Part shown: positions 1 to 9,112 of the stretch, one piece after another
How positions within the stretch are numbered: position 1 is the first letter of the stretch
How the letters are laid out: each line of letters begins with the position of its first letter
Source of the DNA: Oceanococcus sp. HetDA_MAG_MS8
Lineage (GTDB): Bacteria > Pseudomonadota > Gammaproteobacteria > Nevskiales > Oceanococcaceae
DNA: 64,000 nucleotides
NCBI GenBank assembly: GCA_019192445.1
Contig: JAHCMK010000002.1
Coordinates: 372,001-436,000, forward strand
Direction: 5' to 3'
Notes under the pieces: model-generated
The model's input: only the letters and a program-made list of their open reading frames with translations
Database searches by the model: none
What the model was told of the DNA's origin: nothing
Program-made: the position numbers and the translations under genes

Positions 1-151
1 GCATGTCATGCACTTCTTTATGCTCCAGCACCGGCAAGTTAATGCGACGCATGTCCCCGTCCACGCGAATCATGGGCTCAACACCGGCAGACAAGTGCAG
101 GTCTGAGGCCCCTTGCTTAACGCCGAAAGTTAATAATTGCGCAATATCCAT
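1..151 (-). CDS. pilT: PilT, type IV pilus retraction ATPase (N-terminal fragment, cut by window edge)
   Basis: Only the first 50 codons are present, read leftwards from an ATG at 149-151. The peptide begins MDIAQLLTFGVKQGASDLHL and continues with SAGVEPMIRVDGDMRRIN, which is the conserved start of the PilT/GspE-like ATPases that power pilus retraction at the inner membrane. The Walker motifs lie outside the window. The gene is divergent from yggS, a neighbour pair also found in Pseudomonas. It belongs functionally with the pilS-pilD locus 35 kb away. Identification rests on N-terminal similarity alone, but this segment is very characteristic. Confidence 0.9.
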   Translation of the reverse strand, partial: MDIAQLLTFGVKQGASDLHLSAGVEPMIRVDGDMRRINLPVLEHKEVHDM

Positions 152-175
152 GAATTCAAAGGTCTCCGTAGCAAG

Positions 176-889
176 ATGTTGAGCCAGAACAGCAACGCAA
201 CGCTAGCGACTGCAGAGCATGCCAGCAAGCGGCATGCCGTGCTTGAGCAAATAGCAGCAGCCTGCGCGGCTGCCAAGCGCAGCCTTGATAGCGTCACCTT
301 GCTAGCAGTGAGTAAAAAGCAGCCGGTCAGCGCCATTCGCGCTCACTATCAGCTAGGCCAGCGCGATTTTGGCGAAAATTATGTGCAGGAAGCTTTAAGC
401 AAGATGCCCGAGCTACCCAATGATGTGGTTTGGCATCACATCGGGCCACTGCAGAGCAACAAAACCCGAGCTGTCGCCGAACACTTCGCCTGGTGCCATA
501 CGCTTTGCGGCCTCAAGATTGCCCAGCGTCTGTCAGCACAAAGACCTTCGGACATGGCGCCTTTACAGGTGTGTATTCAGGTGAATCTGGAAGGCGAGGC
601 GAGCAAAAGCGGGCTGGACGCCACTGAGGCCATCGCTCTTGCCCAAGCTATTCAGGACCTTCCCGGCCTGCGTTTACGCGGACTGATGACGCTGCCCCCA
701 CCACAAACCGACCCAGCCATACAGCAACAGCAATTCGCCAAGGTGGAGAAGCTGCTGCAGCAGCTACCTGGCACCTGCGACACCCTGTCCATGGGCATGT
801 CAGGAGATTTAGAGGCCGCCATTGCTGCGGGCAGCACTATGGTGCGTATTGGCACTGCGCTTTTCGGTCCTCGCCCTGAGGCTGCCTGA
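176..889 (+). CDS. yggS: YggS/PLPBP family pyridoxal-phosphate homeostasis protein
   Basis: A 237-residue single-domain alanine-racemase-fold protein that binds PLP and keeps vitamin B6 and amino-acid pools balanced; it has no known catalytic activity. The PLP lysine motif LLAVSKKQP lies near residue 45, followed by FGENYVQEA, WHHIGPLQSNK and the C-terminal SMGMSGDLEAAI phosphate-binding segment, all typical of the family. I start at ATG 176. A TTG at 137 would extend it by 13 residues but would overlap the pilT start on the other strand, so it is less likely. The usual Pseudomonas neighbour proC is absent; rpiA follows 94 bp downstream. Confidence 0.93.
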   Translation: MLSQNSNATLATAEHASKRHAVLEQIAAACAAAKRSLDSVTLLAVSKKQPVSAIRAHYQLGQRDFGENYVQEALSKMPELPNDVVWHHIGPLQSNKTRAVAEHFAWCHTLCGLKIAQRLSAQRPSDMAPLQVCIQVNLEGEASKSGLDATEAIALAQAIQDLPGLRLRGLMTLPPPQTDPAIQQQQFAKVEKLLQQLPGTCDTLSMGMSGDLEAAIAAGSTMVRIGTALFGPRPEAA

Positions 890-983
890 GCTTGTGTCTT
901 CGACAATGCCGCCCACACGCTCCCATGGCTGGCAATCTCTGTAACAATAGGTGCCCTCGTTTACTGCTCTGCCCACGCATTCG

Positions 984-1646
984 ATGACTACTCAAGACCA
1001 ACGCAAACAAGCTGCCGCCGAGGCGGCACTGGAATATGTAGAAAGCGATATGGTTGTGGGCGTTGGCACCGGCTCCACCGTGAATTACTTCATTGAGGGC
1101 TTGGCCAAGCTAAAGGGTCGTATTGAGGGCGCCGTGAGTAGCTCGGAAGCCTCCACCAAAAAGCTACGTGAGGCCGGCATCGAGGTATTCGACCTCAACA
1201 GCGTGGGGCCCATCCCCCTCTATGTCGATGGAGCCGACGAATGCGACCCTCACCGGCGCCTGATCAAGGGCGGCGGGGGTGCATTAACCCGCGAAAAAAT
1301 TGTTGCCGCTGCGAGCGACCGCTTTGTGTGCATCGTCGACCAAAGCAAATGCGTGCCAGTGCTCGGGGATTTTGGCGTGCCCGTCGAGGTGCTGCCGATG
1401 GCACGCTCCTTAGTGGGCCGAGCTTTGGTGGGGCTGGGCGGTTTGCCCGAGTGGCGGGAAGGCGTGGTCACCGATAATGGGGGACTCATTATCGACCTGC
1501 GCGGCCTGCGCATCTCTGACCCCTTGGCACTAGAGCGCGAAATCAATCAAATCACCGGAGTCATCAGCTGCGGCCTGTTCGCCGCACGCCCTGCCGATGT
1601 TTTATTGGTGGCTGGAGATCAGGGAGTGGAGCGACGCGACCGCTAA
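984..1646 (+). CDS. rpiA: Ribose-5-phosphate isomerase A
   Basis: Interconverts ribose 5-phosphate and ribulose 5-phosphate in the non-oxidative pentose phosphate pathway. The 220-residue protein matches the usual RpiA length (about 219). Visible motifs are GVGTGSTV (phosphate binding), [15 protein letters not shown] with the catalytic acidic residues, and [14 protein letters not shown] with the catalytic lysine region. ATG 984 is chosen because it gives the standard N-terminus [19 protein letters not shown]; an in-frame start at 951 would add 11 untypical residues. The last 45 bp overlap the 3' end of murU on the opposite strand. Confidence 0.95.
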   Translation: MTTQDQRKQAAAEAALEYVESDMVVGVGTGSTVNYFIEGLAKLKGRIEGAVSSSEASTKKLREAGIEVFDLNSVGPIPLYVDGADECDPHRRLIKGGGGALTREKIVAAASDRFVCIVDQSKCVPVLGDFGVPVEVLPMARSLVGRALVGLGGLPEWREGVVTDNGGLIIDLRGLRISDPLALEREINQITGVISCGLFAARPADVLLVAGDQGVERRDR

Positions 1647-2300
1647 GCGCGCGGCGTCCAGCCGCTGCGGAGTGCCCACATCATTCCAGTAGCCAGTGTG
1701 CAGCTCCCCGCTGACCCGTCCAGCGTCAATAGCCTCGCGAAGCAAAGGCGCCAGTGCGAAGGCCTTCTCTTCAGGGGCATTTGCAAACAAAGACGGATGT
1801 AACACGCTCATGCCGGCAAAGGTGTAATCACGCTGGTTGCTGACGCGCCCATCGGTCAATCCAAAATCTCCTTGAGGATGATGGGCGGGGTTGGGCACTA
1901 AGACCAGATGGGCCAAGTCACCTTCCTTCCAGTTGCCGGCAGATTGGATTAAGCGCTGCAACGCAAAGTCAGTCAGTACATCCGCGTTAACCACTGCAAA
2001 TAATCCATCGCCCAACAATGGCAAAGCCTGGCGGATGCCTCCGCCGGTCTCCAATCGCTGTTCCAGCTCCAGGCTAAACTCCACAGGCATGGCCAAGGGC
2101 CAATCTGCGACGGCTTGGCGAATCTGCTCTCCCAGCCAGGAGACGTTGATCACCGCTGCAGAAAAATCGGCAGCCTGCGCTTGCAGCAATACCCGCTGCA
2201 GCAGGCTACAGCCGCCGACATCCAGCAAGGGCTTGGGGCAGACATCGGTCAGCGGCGCCAACCTGGAGCCGCGACCAGCAGCCAGCACCATGATCCTCAT
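1602..2300 (-). CDS. murU: N-acetylmuramate alpha-1-phosphate uridylyltransferase
   Basis: Nucleotidyltransferase that makes UDP-MurNAc from MurNAc-1-phosphate in the peptidoglycan recycling route that bypasses de novo MurA/MurB synthesis and intrinsically lowers fosfomycin sensitivity (known from Pseudomonas). The 232-residue protein opens with [20 protein letters not shown], the sugar-nucleotidyltransferase signature, and has VVNADVLTD as the metal-binding aspartate motif and [11 protein letters not shown] near the C-terminus. Its ATG overlaps the stop of amgK by 4 bp, so the two are translationally coupled. The 3' end runs into rpiA convergently. Confidence 0.92.
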   Translation of the reverse strand: MRIMVLAAGRGSRLAPLTDVCPKPLLDVGGCSLLQRVLLQAQAADFSAAVINVSWLGEQIRQAVADWPLAMPVEFSLELEQRLETGGGIRQALPLLGDGLFAVVNADVLTDFALQRLIQSAGNWKEGDLAHLVLVPNPAHHPQGDFGLTDGRVSNQRDYTFAGMSVLHPSLFANAPEEKAFALAPLLREAIDAGRVSGELHTGYWNDVGTPQRLDAARLAVASLHSLISSHQ

Positions 2301-3289
2301 AAGCTAAGCCGTGGAGTCCACAGCGGCAGGCTTTGGTGCAACCAGGCCACAGCGGAATGGGTAGCGTGGCGGCGGCACACCTGGCGAACATACTGCATGG
2401 TGCGCGGAATATCCTGCAGGTAACCCGCCTTACCGTCGCGCAGATACAGGCGTACAAAAATCCCGGCCACCTTGAGGTGACGCTGCAAGGCCATCAAATC
2501 ACACGCCATGGCAAAGCGCGTAAAAGGCCAATCCTCTGAAAGCAGGCCTGATGCACTGGCAAAAGCGTGGTACTGGCGCAAACATTGCGCATAGTCTGCG
2601 CCAGACAAATCCCAGTAGCAGTCGCGGGTAATCGAGATCAGGTCGTAGCACAGCGAACCCCGCACAGCATCCTGAAAGTCAATGATCGCCAATCGGCCGT
2701 CATCCTGCGGCATCAAGTTACGGCTATGAAAATCGCGGTGCACTAAGGTGGTTGGGTGGCTTTGAATGTGCTCGATGAGCCAGGTACAAAGCCTCTCCCA
2801 ACCCCGCTGATCTTCTGCGCTCCAAGGGGCTTTACAGGCCTGGCGCACATACCATTCCGGGAAAAGCTCCAGTTCGCGACGCAGCATATCGTCGGCGTAG
2901 TTCGGCACCGAAAGCGGCTGCCTCTGGTCGGCCAAATGCCAGTGCTTAAGCTCCTCCAGTGCCAGTTCGGCTGCCTTGAGAGGCGGGTAATGCGCCGCCT
3001 GAATATGATCCAGCAAGGTCTGCTGGCCGAGGTCCGAAAGCAGTAAAAAACCTTGTCGCAGATCCCGCTCACGAACTCGGGGGCCGGGCAATTGCAAGGC
3101 CTGCATCCAGTCCGCAACATGCACAAAGGGCTGGCAATCCTCATGCTCTGGAGGCGCATCCATCACAATATGAGATTGCTTTTGGCAATGCGTGCGAAAA
3201 TAGCGGCGAAAACTGGCGTCGCTGGAGGCCGACTGAGGCGCTTCCGCATCGGGTAGTACCGTCGCCAGCCATTGCATCATCGCCTGCAT
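2297..3289 (-). CDS. amgK: Anomeric MurNAc/GlcNAc kinase (aminoglycoside phosphotransferase fold)
   Basis: Phosphorylates MurNAc (and GlcNAc) at the anomeric carbon, feeding MurU. The 330-residue protein has the APH/choline-kinase fold: ASSDASFRRYFR near the N-terminus, the catalytic loop LVHRDFHSRNLM and the metal-binding IIDFQDA. I choose ATG 3289 (MQAMMQWLATVLPDAEA), which matches the usual N-terminus; an in-frame GTG at 3319 would add 10 residues and is possible. The gene is divergent from lptD with a very short shared upstream region, the same layout as in Pseudomonas. Confidence 0.9.
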   Translation of the reverse strand: MQAMMQWLATVLPDAEAPQSASSDASFRRYFRTHCQKQSHIVMDAPPEHEDCQPFVHVADWMQALQLPGPRVRERDLRQGFLLLSDLGQQTLLDHIQAAHYPPLKAAELALEELKHWHLADQRQPLSVPNYADDMLRRELELFPEWYVRQACKAPWSAEDQRGWERLCTWLIEHIQSHPTTLVHRDFHSRNLMPQDDGRLAIIDFQDAVRGSLCYDLISITRDCYWDLSGADYAQCLRQYHAFASASGLLSEDWPFTRFAMACDLMALQRHLKVAGIFVRLYLRDGKAGYLQDIPRTMQYVRQVCRRHATHSAVAWLHQSLPLWTPRLSL

Positions 3290-3333
3290 CCGTCCGCCCG
3301 CGCTGTCGGATTCGTCCACGGATTTGGTTTAGA

Positions 3334-5475
3334 TTGGGAAAAGCCGCCGCAGTTTACGCAATTGGAGTGTTATGCGCGGGAGTTTGCGCTCCGGCTGCTG
3401 CGCAAGTGTGTCCGGCCCCGGGTGGCCTGCTCGACCCTCTGGACCCCTCTGACATCTCGGCGGATACGCTCAGGCTGGAAGCTGGACGAGCCGACTTAGA
3501 TGCTTATGGCGAGTCCTTCCTGGACGGCGGTGTACGGCTGCGTTTTGCCGACCAGGAGCTACGTAGCGAGAGCATTCGCTATGACCATCCACGCCGGTAT
3601 GCCTGGATTGATAGCCCGCTGCAATTTCGCAGTCAGGATGCAGCCGTGGAGGCCGCACAAGCCGAAATTGCGCTGGACACCAATGCCGTGGACTTTGTGG
3701 ATACGCAGTTTTTGTTAGCCGATGGCGCCCGCGGCGAGGCCGGACATATGGCCATCGACCCCAATGGGCTGAAGCTACAGGATGTGGCCTACTCCACCTG
3801 CGCAGGGGAAGATCCCGCCTGGGCGATTGAAGGCCGGGAAATACGCATTGACCGCGAGAAAGGCCGAGGCACCGCGCGCAATATCCGCCTGAAATTTTTC
3901 CGCGTCCCTTTGTTGTACTTACCCTGGTTTCAATTTCCGGTCAGCCCCGAGCGGCAGACTGGCCTGCTGTTCCCGCAAGTGGGAACCAGCGATGCCACAG
4001 GCTTTTTCACCCGATGGCCGCTCTACATCAATCTCCATCCACAGGCCGACCTGACATTGGCGCCGGAATACTTGAGTGAGCGCGGCCTGGTGCTGGGCGG
4101 GCAGGCGCGCGGATTGTGGTCACGTGGGCAAGCACAGCTCAACATTCGTCACCTAGATGAAGACAGCCGCAATGGGCTGGGCCGCACCCATGTTGAGGCA
4201 GAACTCGGAGCCCGACTGGGAAGCACTAGTCGAGCTGAGATCGACTGGGCCCGCGTCAGTGATATCGATTTCCTCCGCGATCTCGGGCTTGAGGGCGGTG
4301 ACTCGGCCACCAATGTCTTAGAACAGCGCGTGGAGTTAAGTTGGCGCCCGGCTCCGGGAGTCAGGGCCCGAGCCCGGACCTTAGACTTCCAGATTCTGGA
4401 CCCCGCCATTAGCTCTAATGTGTTTGCTCGCGAACCAGAGCTCAGCCTGGACTATCTCAGCCCTGAGCCCTGGTACGGGCTCCAGCCTGGACTCAGGATG
4501 GAGATGGTGCGCTTCAGTGATGGTAGCGACTCAACCACGAATCGACTCGACCTCAACGCCCGTCTGCGCTGGCAACAGCAAGGGCCTGGTTGGCAGGCTG
4601 ACGCTCAATATGCATGGCGCGCCACCCGCTACGATCTTAGCGATGCACCCACCCAGGATCGTGAACTGCCTACCGTGCGCGCGGGGGTACAAATGGACTT
4701 GCGTCGGCGGCTGCAAAGTGGGCTAGTGCAATCCCTGCGCCCTCGACTGGATTACATCTACACCCCCTTTCGCGATCAATCCGAACTACCGCTCTTTGAC
4801 ACCAGCCTGCCCGACTTCACTCTGGACCAGCTACGTTTGGGCAACCGCTTTTCCGGCATTGACCGCATTAGTGACGAGAACAGCCTGATCCCATCCGTAG
4901 AAAGCATGCTGCTGGACCCGGTGAGCGGAATACGTCGGGCGCGACTCCGGCTGGGCTTACAACTCCGCCTCAGCGACAGCCGCGTCAGCTTGCCACAGGG
5001 CAACAGCAGCGAGGCTGGTAGCTCCGATTGGCTATTCGAGGTAGACATGGATGCTGCCAACGGGATTCGAGGACGGGCCTCGGGGCAGTACAATACCCAG
5101 GAGTCGCGTTTCGACGCCTTGAACATCGGCGGCCGTTTCATCGGCCAAGGCCAGCGCCGGGTGCAACTGGCGTATCGTTTCCGGCGTGAGCTGTTCGAGC
5201 AAGTCGATGCCTTGGCCGTATGGCCATTGGGCGGTCGCTGGACCGGGGCAGCTCGCTGGACCTGGGCTATCGACGAATCCCGCAGCCTGGAAACCTTAGC
5301 GGGTTTGTCGTATCAAAGCTGTTGTTGGGGCGCGACAGTTGGGTTGCGCCGTTTTGTAAATGGTTCAGCGGAAAATTTTGACACCGGGGTCTTTGTCCAA
5401 CTGGCCTTCCAAGGGCTGGGCAACTTTGGCCGCGGTTTTGGCGAGCTGTTTAACAGCGAAGCCTTGAGCTTTTGA
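3334..5475 (+). CDS. lptD: LptD, outer-membrane LPS assembly translocon
   Basis: Inserts lipopolysaccharide into the outer leaflet together with LptE. The 713-residue precursor starts with a signal peptide (residues 1-24, ending AAAQ), then an OstA/LptA-like periplasmic domain (about 40-190) and the C-terminal beta-barrel. Cysteines at 26 and 156 and the adjacent pair at 663-664 (YQSCCWGAT) match the four-cysteine pattern that forms the long-range disulfides needed for LptD maturation. The start is TTG 3334; no in-frame ATG or GTG lies close upstream, and the next starts would delete the signal peptide. SurA, an LptD chaperone, follows and its possible TTG start overlaps the lptD stop. Confidence 0.95.
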   Translation: MGKAAAVYAIGVLCAGVCAPAAAQVCPAPGGLLDPLDPSDISADTLRLEAGRADLDAYGESFLDGGVRLRFADQELRSESIRYDHPRRYAWIDSPLQFRSQDAAVEAAQAEIALDTNAVDFVDTQFLLADGARGEAGHMAIDPNGLKLQDVAYSTCAGEDPAWAIEGREIRIDREKGRGTARNIRLKFFRVPLLYLPWFQFPVSPERQTGLLFPQVGTSDATGFFTRWPLYINLHPQADLTLAPEYLSERGLVLGGQARGLWSRGQAQLNIRHLDEDSRNGLGRTHVEAELGARLGSTSRAEIDWARVSDIDFLRDLGLEGGDSATNVLEQRVELSWRPAPGVRARARTLDFQILDPAISSNVFAREPELSLDYLSPEPWYGLQPGLRMEMVRFSDGSDSTTNRLDLNARLRWQQQGPGWQADAQYAWRATRYDLSDAPTQDRELPTVRAGVQMDLRRRLQSGLVQSLRPRLDYIYTPFRDQSELPLFDTSLPDFTLDQLRLGNRFSGIDRISDENSLIPSVESMLLDPVSGIRRARLRLGLQLRLSDSRVSLPQGNSSEAGSSDWLFEVDMDAANGIRGRASGQYNTQESRFDALNIGGRFIGQGQRRVQLAYRFRRELFEQVDALAVWPLGGRWTGAARWTWAIDESRSLETLAGLSYQSCCWGATVGLRRFVNGSAENFDTGVFVQLAFQGLGNFGRGFGELFNSEALSF

Positions 5476-5483
5476 GTGAATAC

Positions 5484-6773
5484 ATGATGCGTTTAGTTTT
5501 GCTAGTCCTGATGATGTGTGCCACGCCCCTGGCGTGGGCCGAAGGACGGCCTGTGGATTACATCGTTGCAAAGGTCAACGATGACGTGATTTTGGCCAGC
5601 GAGTTGCGCAGCACCTACGACACCTTGGCCCGTCAATACGAGGCTCAAGGCAATCCCCTGCCGCCACTGGATAACATCGAGCGACAGTTACTCGACCGGA
5701 TGATCCTCAACCGCGTGCAGTTGCAGCGTGCCGCGCAAGCCGGCATGGACGTCACCGAAGACGAGCTCGACCAAGCGATGCGACGCTTAGCAGCGCGCAA
5801 CAACCTCAGCCTGAACGCCTTCGCTCGTGCACTGCGTGATGAGGGTTTGAGTTACCTGGAGCTCCGCCGGCAAGTTCGTGAAGACCTGATTTTGAATCGC
5901 CTGCGCAGCCGAGAGGTCGAAAGCCGGGTCGTGGTCAGCGAACGCGATGTGGAAACTGCGCTGAGCCTGGGCTTGGCCGATGACAATACCGAATACAAGC
6001 TCTCCCACATTTTGATTAACGTCCCCGACGATGCGGCCCCCAGTGAGCGGGCCGAGGCTTTGGCCCGGGCACGCAGCCTGCGCGAAGAACATGCTCAGGG
6101 TAAAAGCTTCCGCGACTTGGCCATTGCCAATTCAGCAGCGTCAACCGCCATTGATGGCGGAGAGTTGGGTTGGCGTAAAGGCACCGAACTCCCCAGCATT
6201 GTGGCGCAGGTAGCACCGCAGCTGGCTGTGGGTGAGGTCAGCGAACCTCTGGCTGGCCCTGGCGGCTGGCATTTATTCCGGCTGGATGACCAGCGCGGCA
6301 TCGTGAACGAGCAAGCCCTCGTGGACGAGGTCAAGGCACGCCACATTTTGATGCGCTCCAACCCATTGCGCGACGATACCCAAACTCGGCTTGCTCTGGA
6401 GGAGGTCCGCGAACAAATTCGTGACGGCGCCGACTTTGAAGAACTGGCCAGGGAAAACTCGGAAGATCCAGGTTCGGTCAATCAGGGTGGCAATCTTGGC
6501 TGGCAACCCACCGCAACCTTTGACCCAGCATTTACTGAGGCGCTCAATGCCTTAGAACCAGGTGAGCTGAGCCCCGTCTTTCGCTCTAGCTTCGGCTGGC
6601 ATATCGCCGAAGTCTTGGACCGGCGCCAACGTGATCGCAGTGACGATTTGCGCCGTGCCCAGGTCCGCGAAGCCATTTTTCGCCGCAAGGTAGGAGAAGA
6701 GTTTGAATCCTGGGCGCGCCGCCTTCGGGATGAGGCTTTTGTGGAGTACCAAACCGACCCTGGCAACGCTTAG
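5484..6773 (+). CDS. surA: SurA, periplasmic chaperone and peptidyl-prolyl isomerase
   Basis: Escorts unfolded outer-membrane proteins such as LptD to the BAM complex. The 429-residue precursor has a signal peptide (ending LAWA), an N-terminal SurA chaperone domain starting VDYIVAKVNDDVILASEL, two parvulin domains (about 170-275 and 285-390, with KLSHILINVP and KARHILMRSN as their first strands and GGELGW and GGNLGW as their parvulin core turns) and a C-terminal helix. I use ATG 5484; TTG 5472, which overlaps the lptD stop, is in frame and possible. It is the second gene of lptD-surA-pdxA-rsmA. Confidence 0.95.
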   Translation: MMRLVLLVLMMCATPLAWAEGRPVDYIVAKVNDDVILASELRSTYDTLARQYEAQGNPLPPLDNIERQLLDRMILNRVQLQRAAQAGMDVTEDELDQAMRRLAARNNLSLNAFARALRDEGLSYLELRRQVREDLILNRLRSREVESRVVVSERDVETALSLGLADDNTEYKLSHILINVPDDAAPSERAEALARARSLREEHAQGKSFRDLAIANSAASTAIDGGELGWRKGTELPSIVAQVAPQLAVGEVSEPLAGPGGWHLFRLDDQRGIVNEQALVDEVKARHILMRSNPLRDDTQTRLALEEVREQIRDGADFEELARENSEDPGSVNQGGNLGWQPTATFDPAFTEALNALEPGELSPVFRSSFGWHIAEVLDRRQRDRSDDLRRAQVREAIFRRKVGEEFESWARRLRDEAFVEYQTDPGNA

Positions 6774-6810
6774 TGGCTAGCGCAGTCATGTCCCTGAGCG
6801 CAGCATAGCG

Positions 6811-7809
6811 ATGTCGGAGCAGGCTCAGGGCTATTTGTTGCATACGCCTGGCGAGCCCGGCGGTATTGGCTTGGAGTGTTTGCTCAAGCTCGCGCAACAG
6901 CCAAGCCCGGGTTGCCGGGTCGCGCTCACGGACCCGCAACTGTTATTACAAACCGCTCAGCGGCTCGGCTTAGACATTCGTCTGGACGACTGCCCCCAGC
7001 AACCACAGCCCACAGCGGCTGGGCAGCTATTTGTGGACCCACTACCGACGAAGACGCCAGCGGTGCCAGGTCAGTGCCTGACTGAACATGCCCCCATGCA
7101 GCTGGCGGCGTTGCAACGTGCGGTGGTGAGACTGGGAAAAACCAGGGCGGCAGCCTTAGTGACAGGTCCGGTGCAAAAATCGTCACTGGCGTCGGTCGCG
7201 GCGGATTTTCGCGGTCATACCGAGTTCTTGGCAGCAGCCGCGGGCGTAGAGCGCGTGGTCATGATGCTGGCCTGCTCCAGCCTGAAAGTGGCGCTGGTCA
7301 CTACACATTTACCGCTTACCCAGGTGCCTCAGGCCATTCAGCGGGGAGACCTGCTGCGCTGCTTGGAGATCCTCCAGGGCGACCTGCAAAAACGCTGGGC
7401 CATCGACCGGCCGCGGATCGCCGTCTGCGGACTCAACCCGCATGCCGGTGAAGCCGGACTGTTAGGACATGAGGAGATTGAAACAATCCAACCTGCTCTG
7501 CGCGATGCTCAGGCTCTGGGCATAGATGTCAGTGGGCCCTGGCCGGCAGACACCATTTTCACACCGCGCAAAAGCGCCCACTATGACGCCATCCTGGCGA
7601 TGTACCACGACCAAGGTTTACCCACACTGAAATACGCCGGTTTTGGCGAATCGGTGAACGTCACCTTAGGGCTGCCCTTTATTCGCACCTCCGTGGATCA
7701 CGGTACGGGTCTAGATATTGCCGCGCAGGGTATTGCCGACCCCGGAAGCTTGCAGCACGCCGAGGCCTTGGCGTGGCAAATGCTCTGTGCACAGGCACGC
7801 CATGCATAA
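6811..7809 (+). CDS. pdxA: 4-hydroxythreonine-4-phosphate dehydrogenase
   Basis: NAD-dependent oxidation and decarboxylation of 4-phosphohydroxy-L-threonine in the DXP-dependent pyridoxal 5'-phosphate pathway. The 332-residue protein has the family landmarks GEPGGIGLECLLKLA, TGPVQKSSL, the zinc-ligand histidine in FRGHTEFLA, GLNPHAGEAG and AMYHDQGLPTLKY, and ends in the TSVDHGTGLDIA region. The first motif has GEPGG where GEPAG is more common. Its stop overlaps the rsmA start by 8 bp, the standard arrangement. Confidence 0.95.
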   Translation: MSEQAQGYLLHTPGEPGGIGLECLLKLAQQPSPGCRVALTDPQLLLQTAQRLGLDIRLDDCPQQPQPTAAGQLFVDPLPTKTPAVPGQCLTEHAPMQLAALQRAVVRLGKTRAAALVTGPVQKSSLASVAADFRGHTEFLAAAAGVERVVMMLACSSLKVALVTTHLPLTQVPQAIQRGDLLRCLEILQGDLQKRWAIDRPRIAVCGLNPHAGEAGLLGHEEIETIQPALRDAQALGIDVSGPWPADTIFTPRKSAHYDAILAMYHDQGLPTLKYAGFGESVNVTLGLPFIRTSVDHGTGLDIAAQGIADPGSLQHAEALAWQMLCAQARHA

Positions 7810-8584
7810 ACCTCCGCGCAAGCGCTTCGGCCAAAACTTTCTCACCAATAGCGGCATCATCAGTCGGATCATCGAGGGTGTAGCGCCCCGCGAAGGCGAG
7901 CACATCGTGGAGATTGGGCCTGGGCGTGGCGCTTTGACCGAACATCTGGCCAGAAGTGGTGCCAAGCTCTCGGTGGTGGAGATTGACCGTGACCTGATCG
8001 CCGCGTTACCGCAACAGTCCTGGTGGGGTTCCCATTGTGAGCTGCATGCCGGAGATGCCCTCAAGCTGGACTTCCAGGCACTGCAGCCCCAACCTTTGCG
8101 CATCGTCGGCAACTTGCCCTACAACATCTCCACGCCGCTGCTCTTTCATTTACTGAGCGCCAGTGAGGCTGTGGCGGATATGCATCTGATGTTGCAAAAA
8201 GAAGTGGTGCAGCGCTTATGCGCCCGCCCCGGCACCGCAGCTTGGGGGCGCCTGTCGGTGGCAGCTCAATTGCGTGCACAGATGCAACTACTGCTGGATG
8301 TACCACCTCATGCATTTTTCCCGGCTCCCAAAGTGCAGTCACAGGTGGTTCGGGTGCAGCCGCGGCAGCCGCAACCCACACTGCCAAGCTCTTTGGATGG
8401 CTTACTTCGCGCTGCCTTCGGTGCCAGGCGCAAAACCTTGCGTAAGGCGCTCAGTGCCCAAGTGCGACCCGAGACATGGACCAAGGTAGACATTGATCCG
8501 GGGCGCCGTGCCGAAGTCTTAGAGCTGGAGGAATGGCTGAGCCTAGGGCGTGCAGTGGATGCAGCTGGATATACTGAAAGCTGA
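7802..8584 (+). CDS. rsmA: 16S rRNA (adenine1518/1519-N6) dimethyltransferase
   Basis: Dimethylates two adjacent adenines of helix 45 in 16S rRNA late in 30S assembly. The 260-residue protein shows RFGQNFL, the SAM-binding EIGPGRGALTEHL, the acidic loop VVEIDRDL and the catalytic NLPYNIS motif, followed by the C-terminal helical domain with FGARRKTLRKAL. ATG 7802 lies inside the pdxA end (8-bp overlap), so the pair is translationally coupled. In many relatives apaG and apaH follow; here a UspA-like gene follows, apaH lies at 21795 and apaG is not in the window. Confidence 0.96.
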   Translation: MHKPPRKRFGQNFLTNSGIISRIIEGVAPREGEHIVEIGPGRGALTEHLARSGAKLSVVEIDRDLIAALPQQSWWGSHCELHAGDALKLDFQALQPQPLRIVGNLPYNISTPLLFHLLSASEAVADMHLMLQKEVVQRLCARPGTAAWGRLSVAAQLRAQMQLLLDVPPHAFFPAPKVQSQVVRVQPRQPQPTLPSSLDGLLRAAFGARRKTLRKALSAQVRPETWTKVDIDPGRRAEVLELEEWLSLGRAVDAAGYTES

Positions 8585-8613
8585 GCACCAAGGCATTGCC
8601 AGGAGACAAGCGG

Positions 8614-9048
8614 ATGTACCACAAAATGTTGTGTTTACTCGGCCAGGGCCAGGACGCCGAGCGCGTACTACAGCGAGCCATGCAGGCTAGAGACCACTTT
8701 CAAGCGCAGCTGTACCTATTACGCGTGGTGGAGTTTGTCCCTGTGAGCGGTGCCGAAGATGCTATGTTGGCCACGCCATTAGTGGTCGCTGATGAAATGG
8801 AAGAGCAGGCCACACGGCACATGGAGCAAGCTGCTGCCAAAGCCGGCGTGGCACCAGATCACCGCCGCGTCGTGCAGGGCAGCCTCATGACCGAGGCCGC
8901 GCAGTGCGTACAGGATTGGAACATTGACCTCATCGTGCTTGGCAAACATGAGCGGCACGGCATGGCCTGCTGGTTTAACCACTCTGAAGACGATGTCCTC
9001 CACGGTAGCCGGTGTGACCTGCTCGCTGTGCACTTAGAGGACGCCTAG
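8614..9048 (+). CDS. UspA-family universal stress protein
   Basis: A 144-residue single Usp domain. It opens with MYHKMLCLLGQGQDAERVL, where the first strand and following helix fit the family although the usual acidic residue after strand 1 is not obvious. The middle has NIDLIVLGKHER, the strand that leads into the G-x2-G-x9-G nucleotide loop of UspA; here it reads GKHERHG followed by a tail without the full glycine pattern, so ATP binding is doubtful. AGGAG at 8601-8605 supports ATG 8614. It is 29 bp after rsmA and probably co-transcribed. The specific role is unknown. Confidence 0.8.
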   Translation: MYHKMLCLLGQGQDAERVLQRAMQARDHFQAQLYLLRVVEFVPVSGAEDAMLATPLVVADEMEEQATRHMEQAAAKAGVAPDHRRVVQGSLMTEAAQCVQDWNIDLIVLGKHERHGMACWFNHSEDDVLHGSRCDLLAVHLEDA

Positions 9049-9112
9049 CCCGAGCGCAAGGTGTCGCGAATGAGCGCAAGCGCTGACTGAAGCCAATGGC
9101 GAGCGCTACGGT

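Noticed and set aside
6811-7809. PdxA motif GEPGG instead of GEPAG considered as a sign of loss of function
   Set aside because: All other metal and substrate motifs are present and small changes at this position are tolerable; the gene is in its normal operon.
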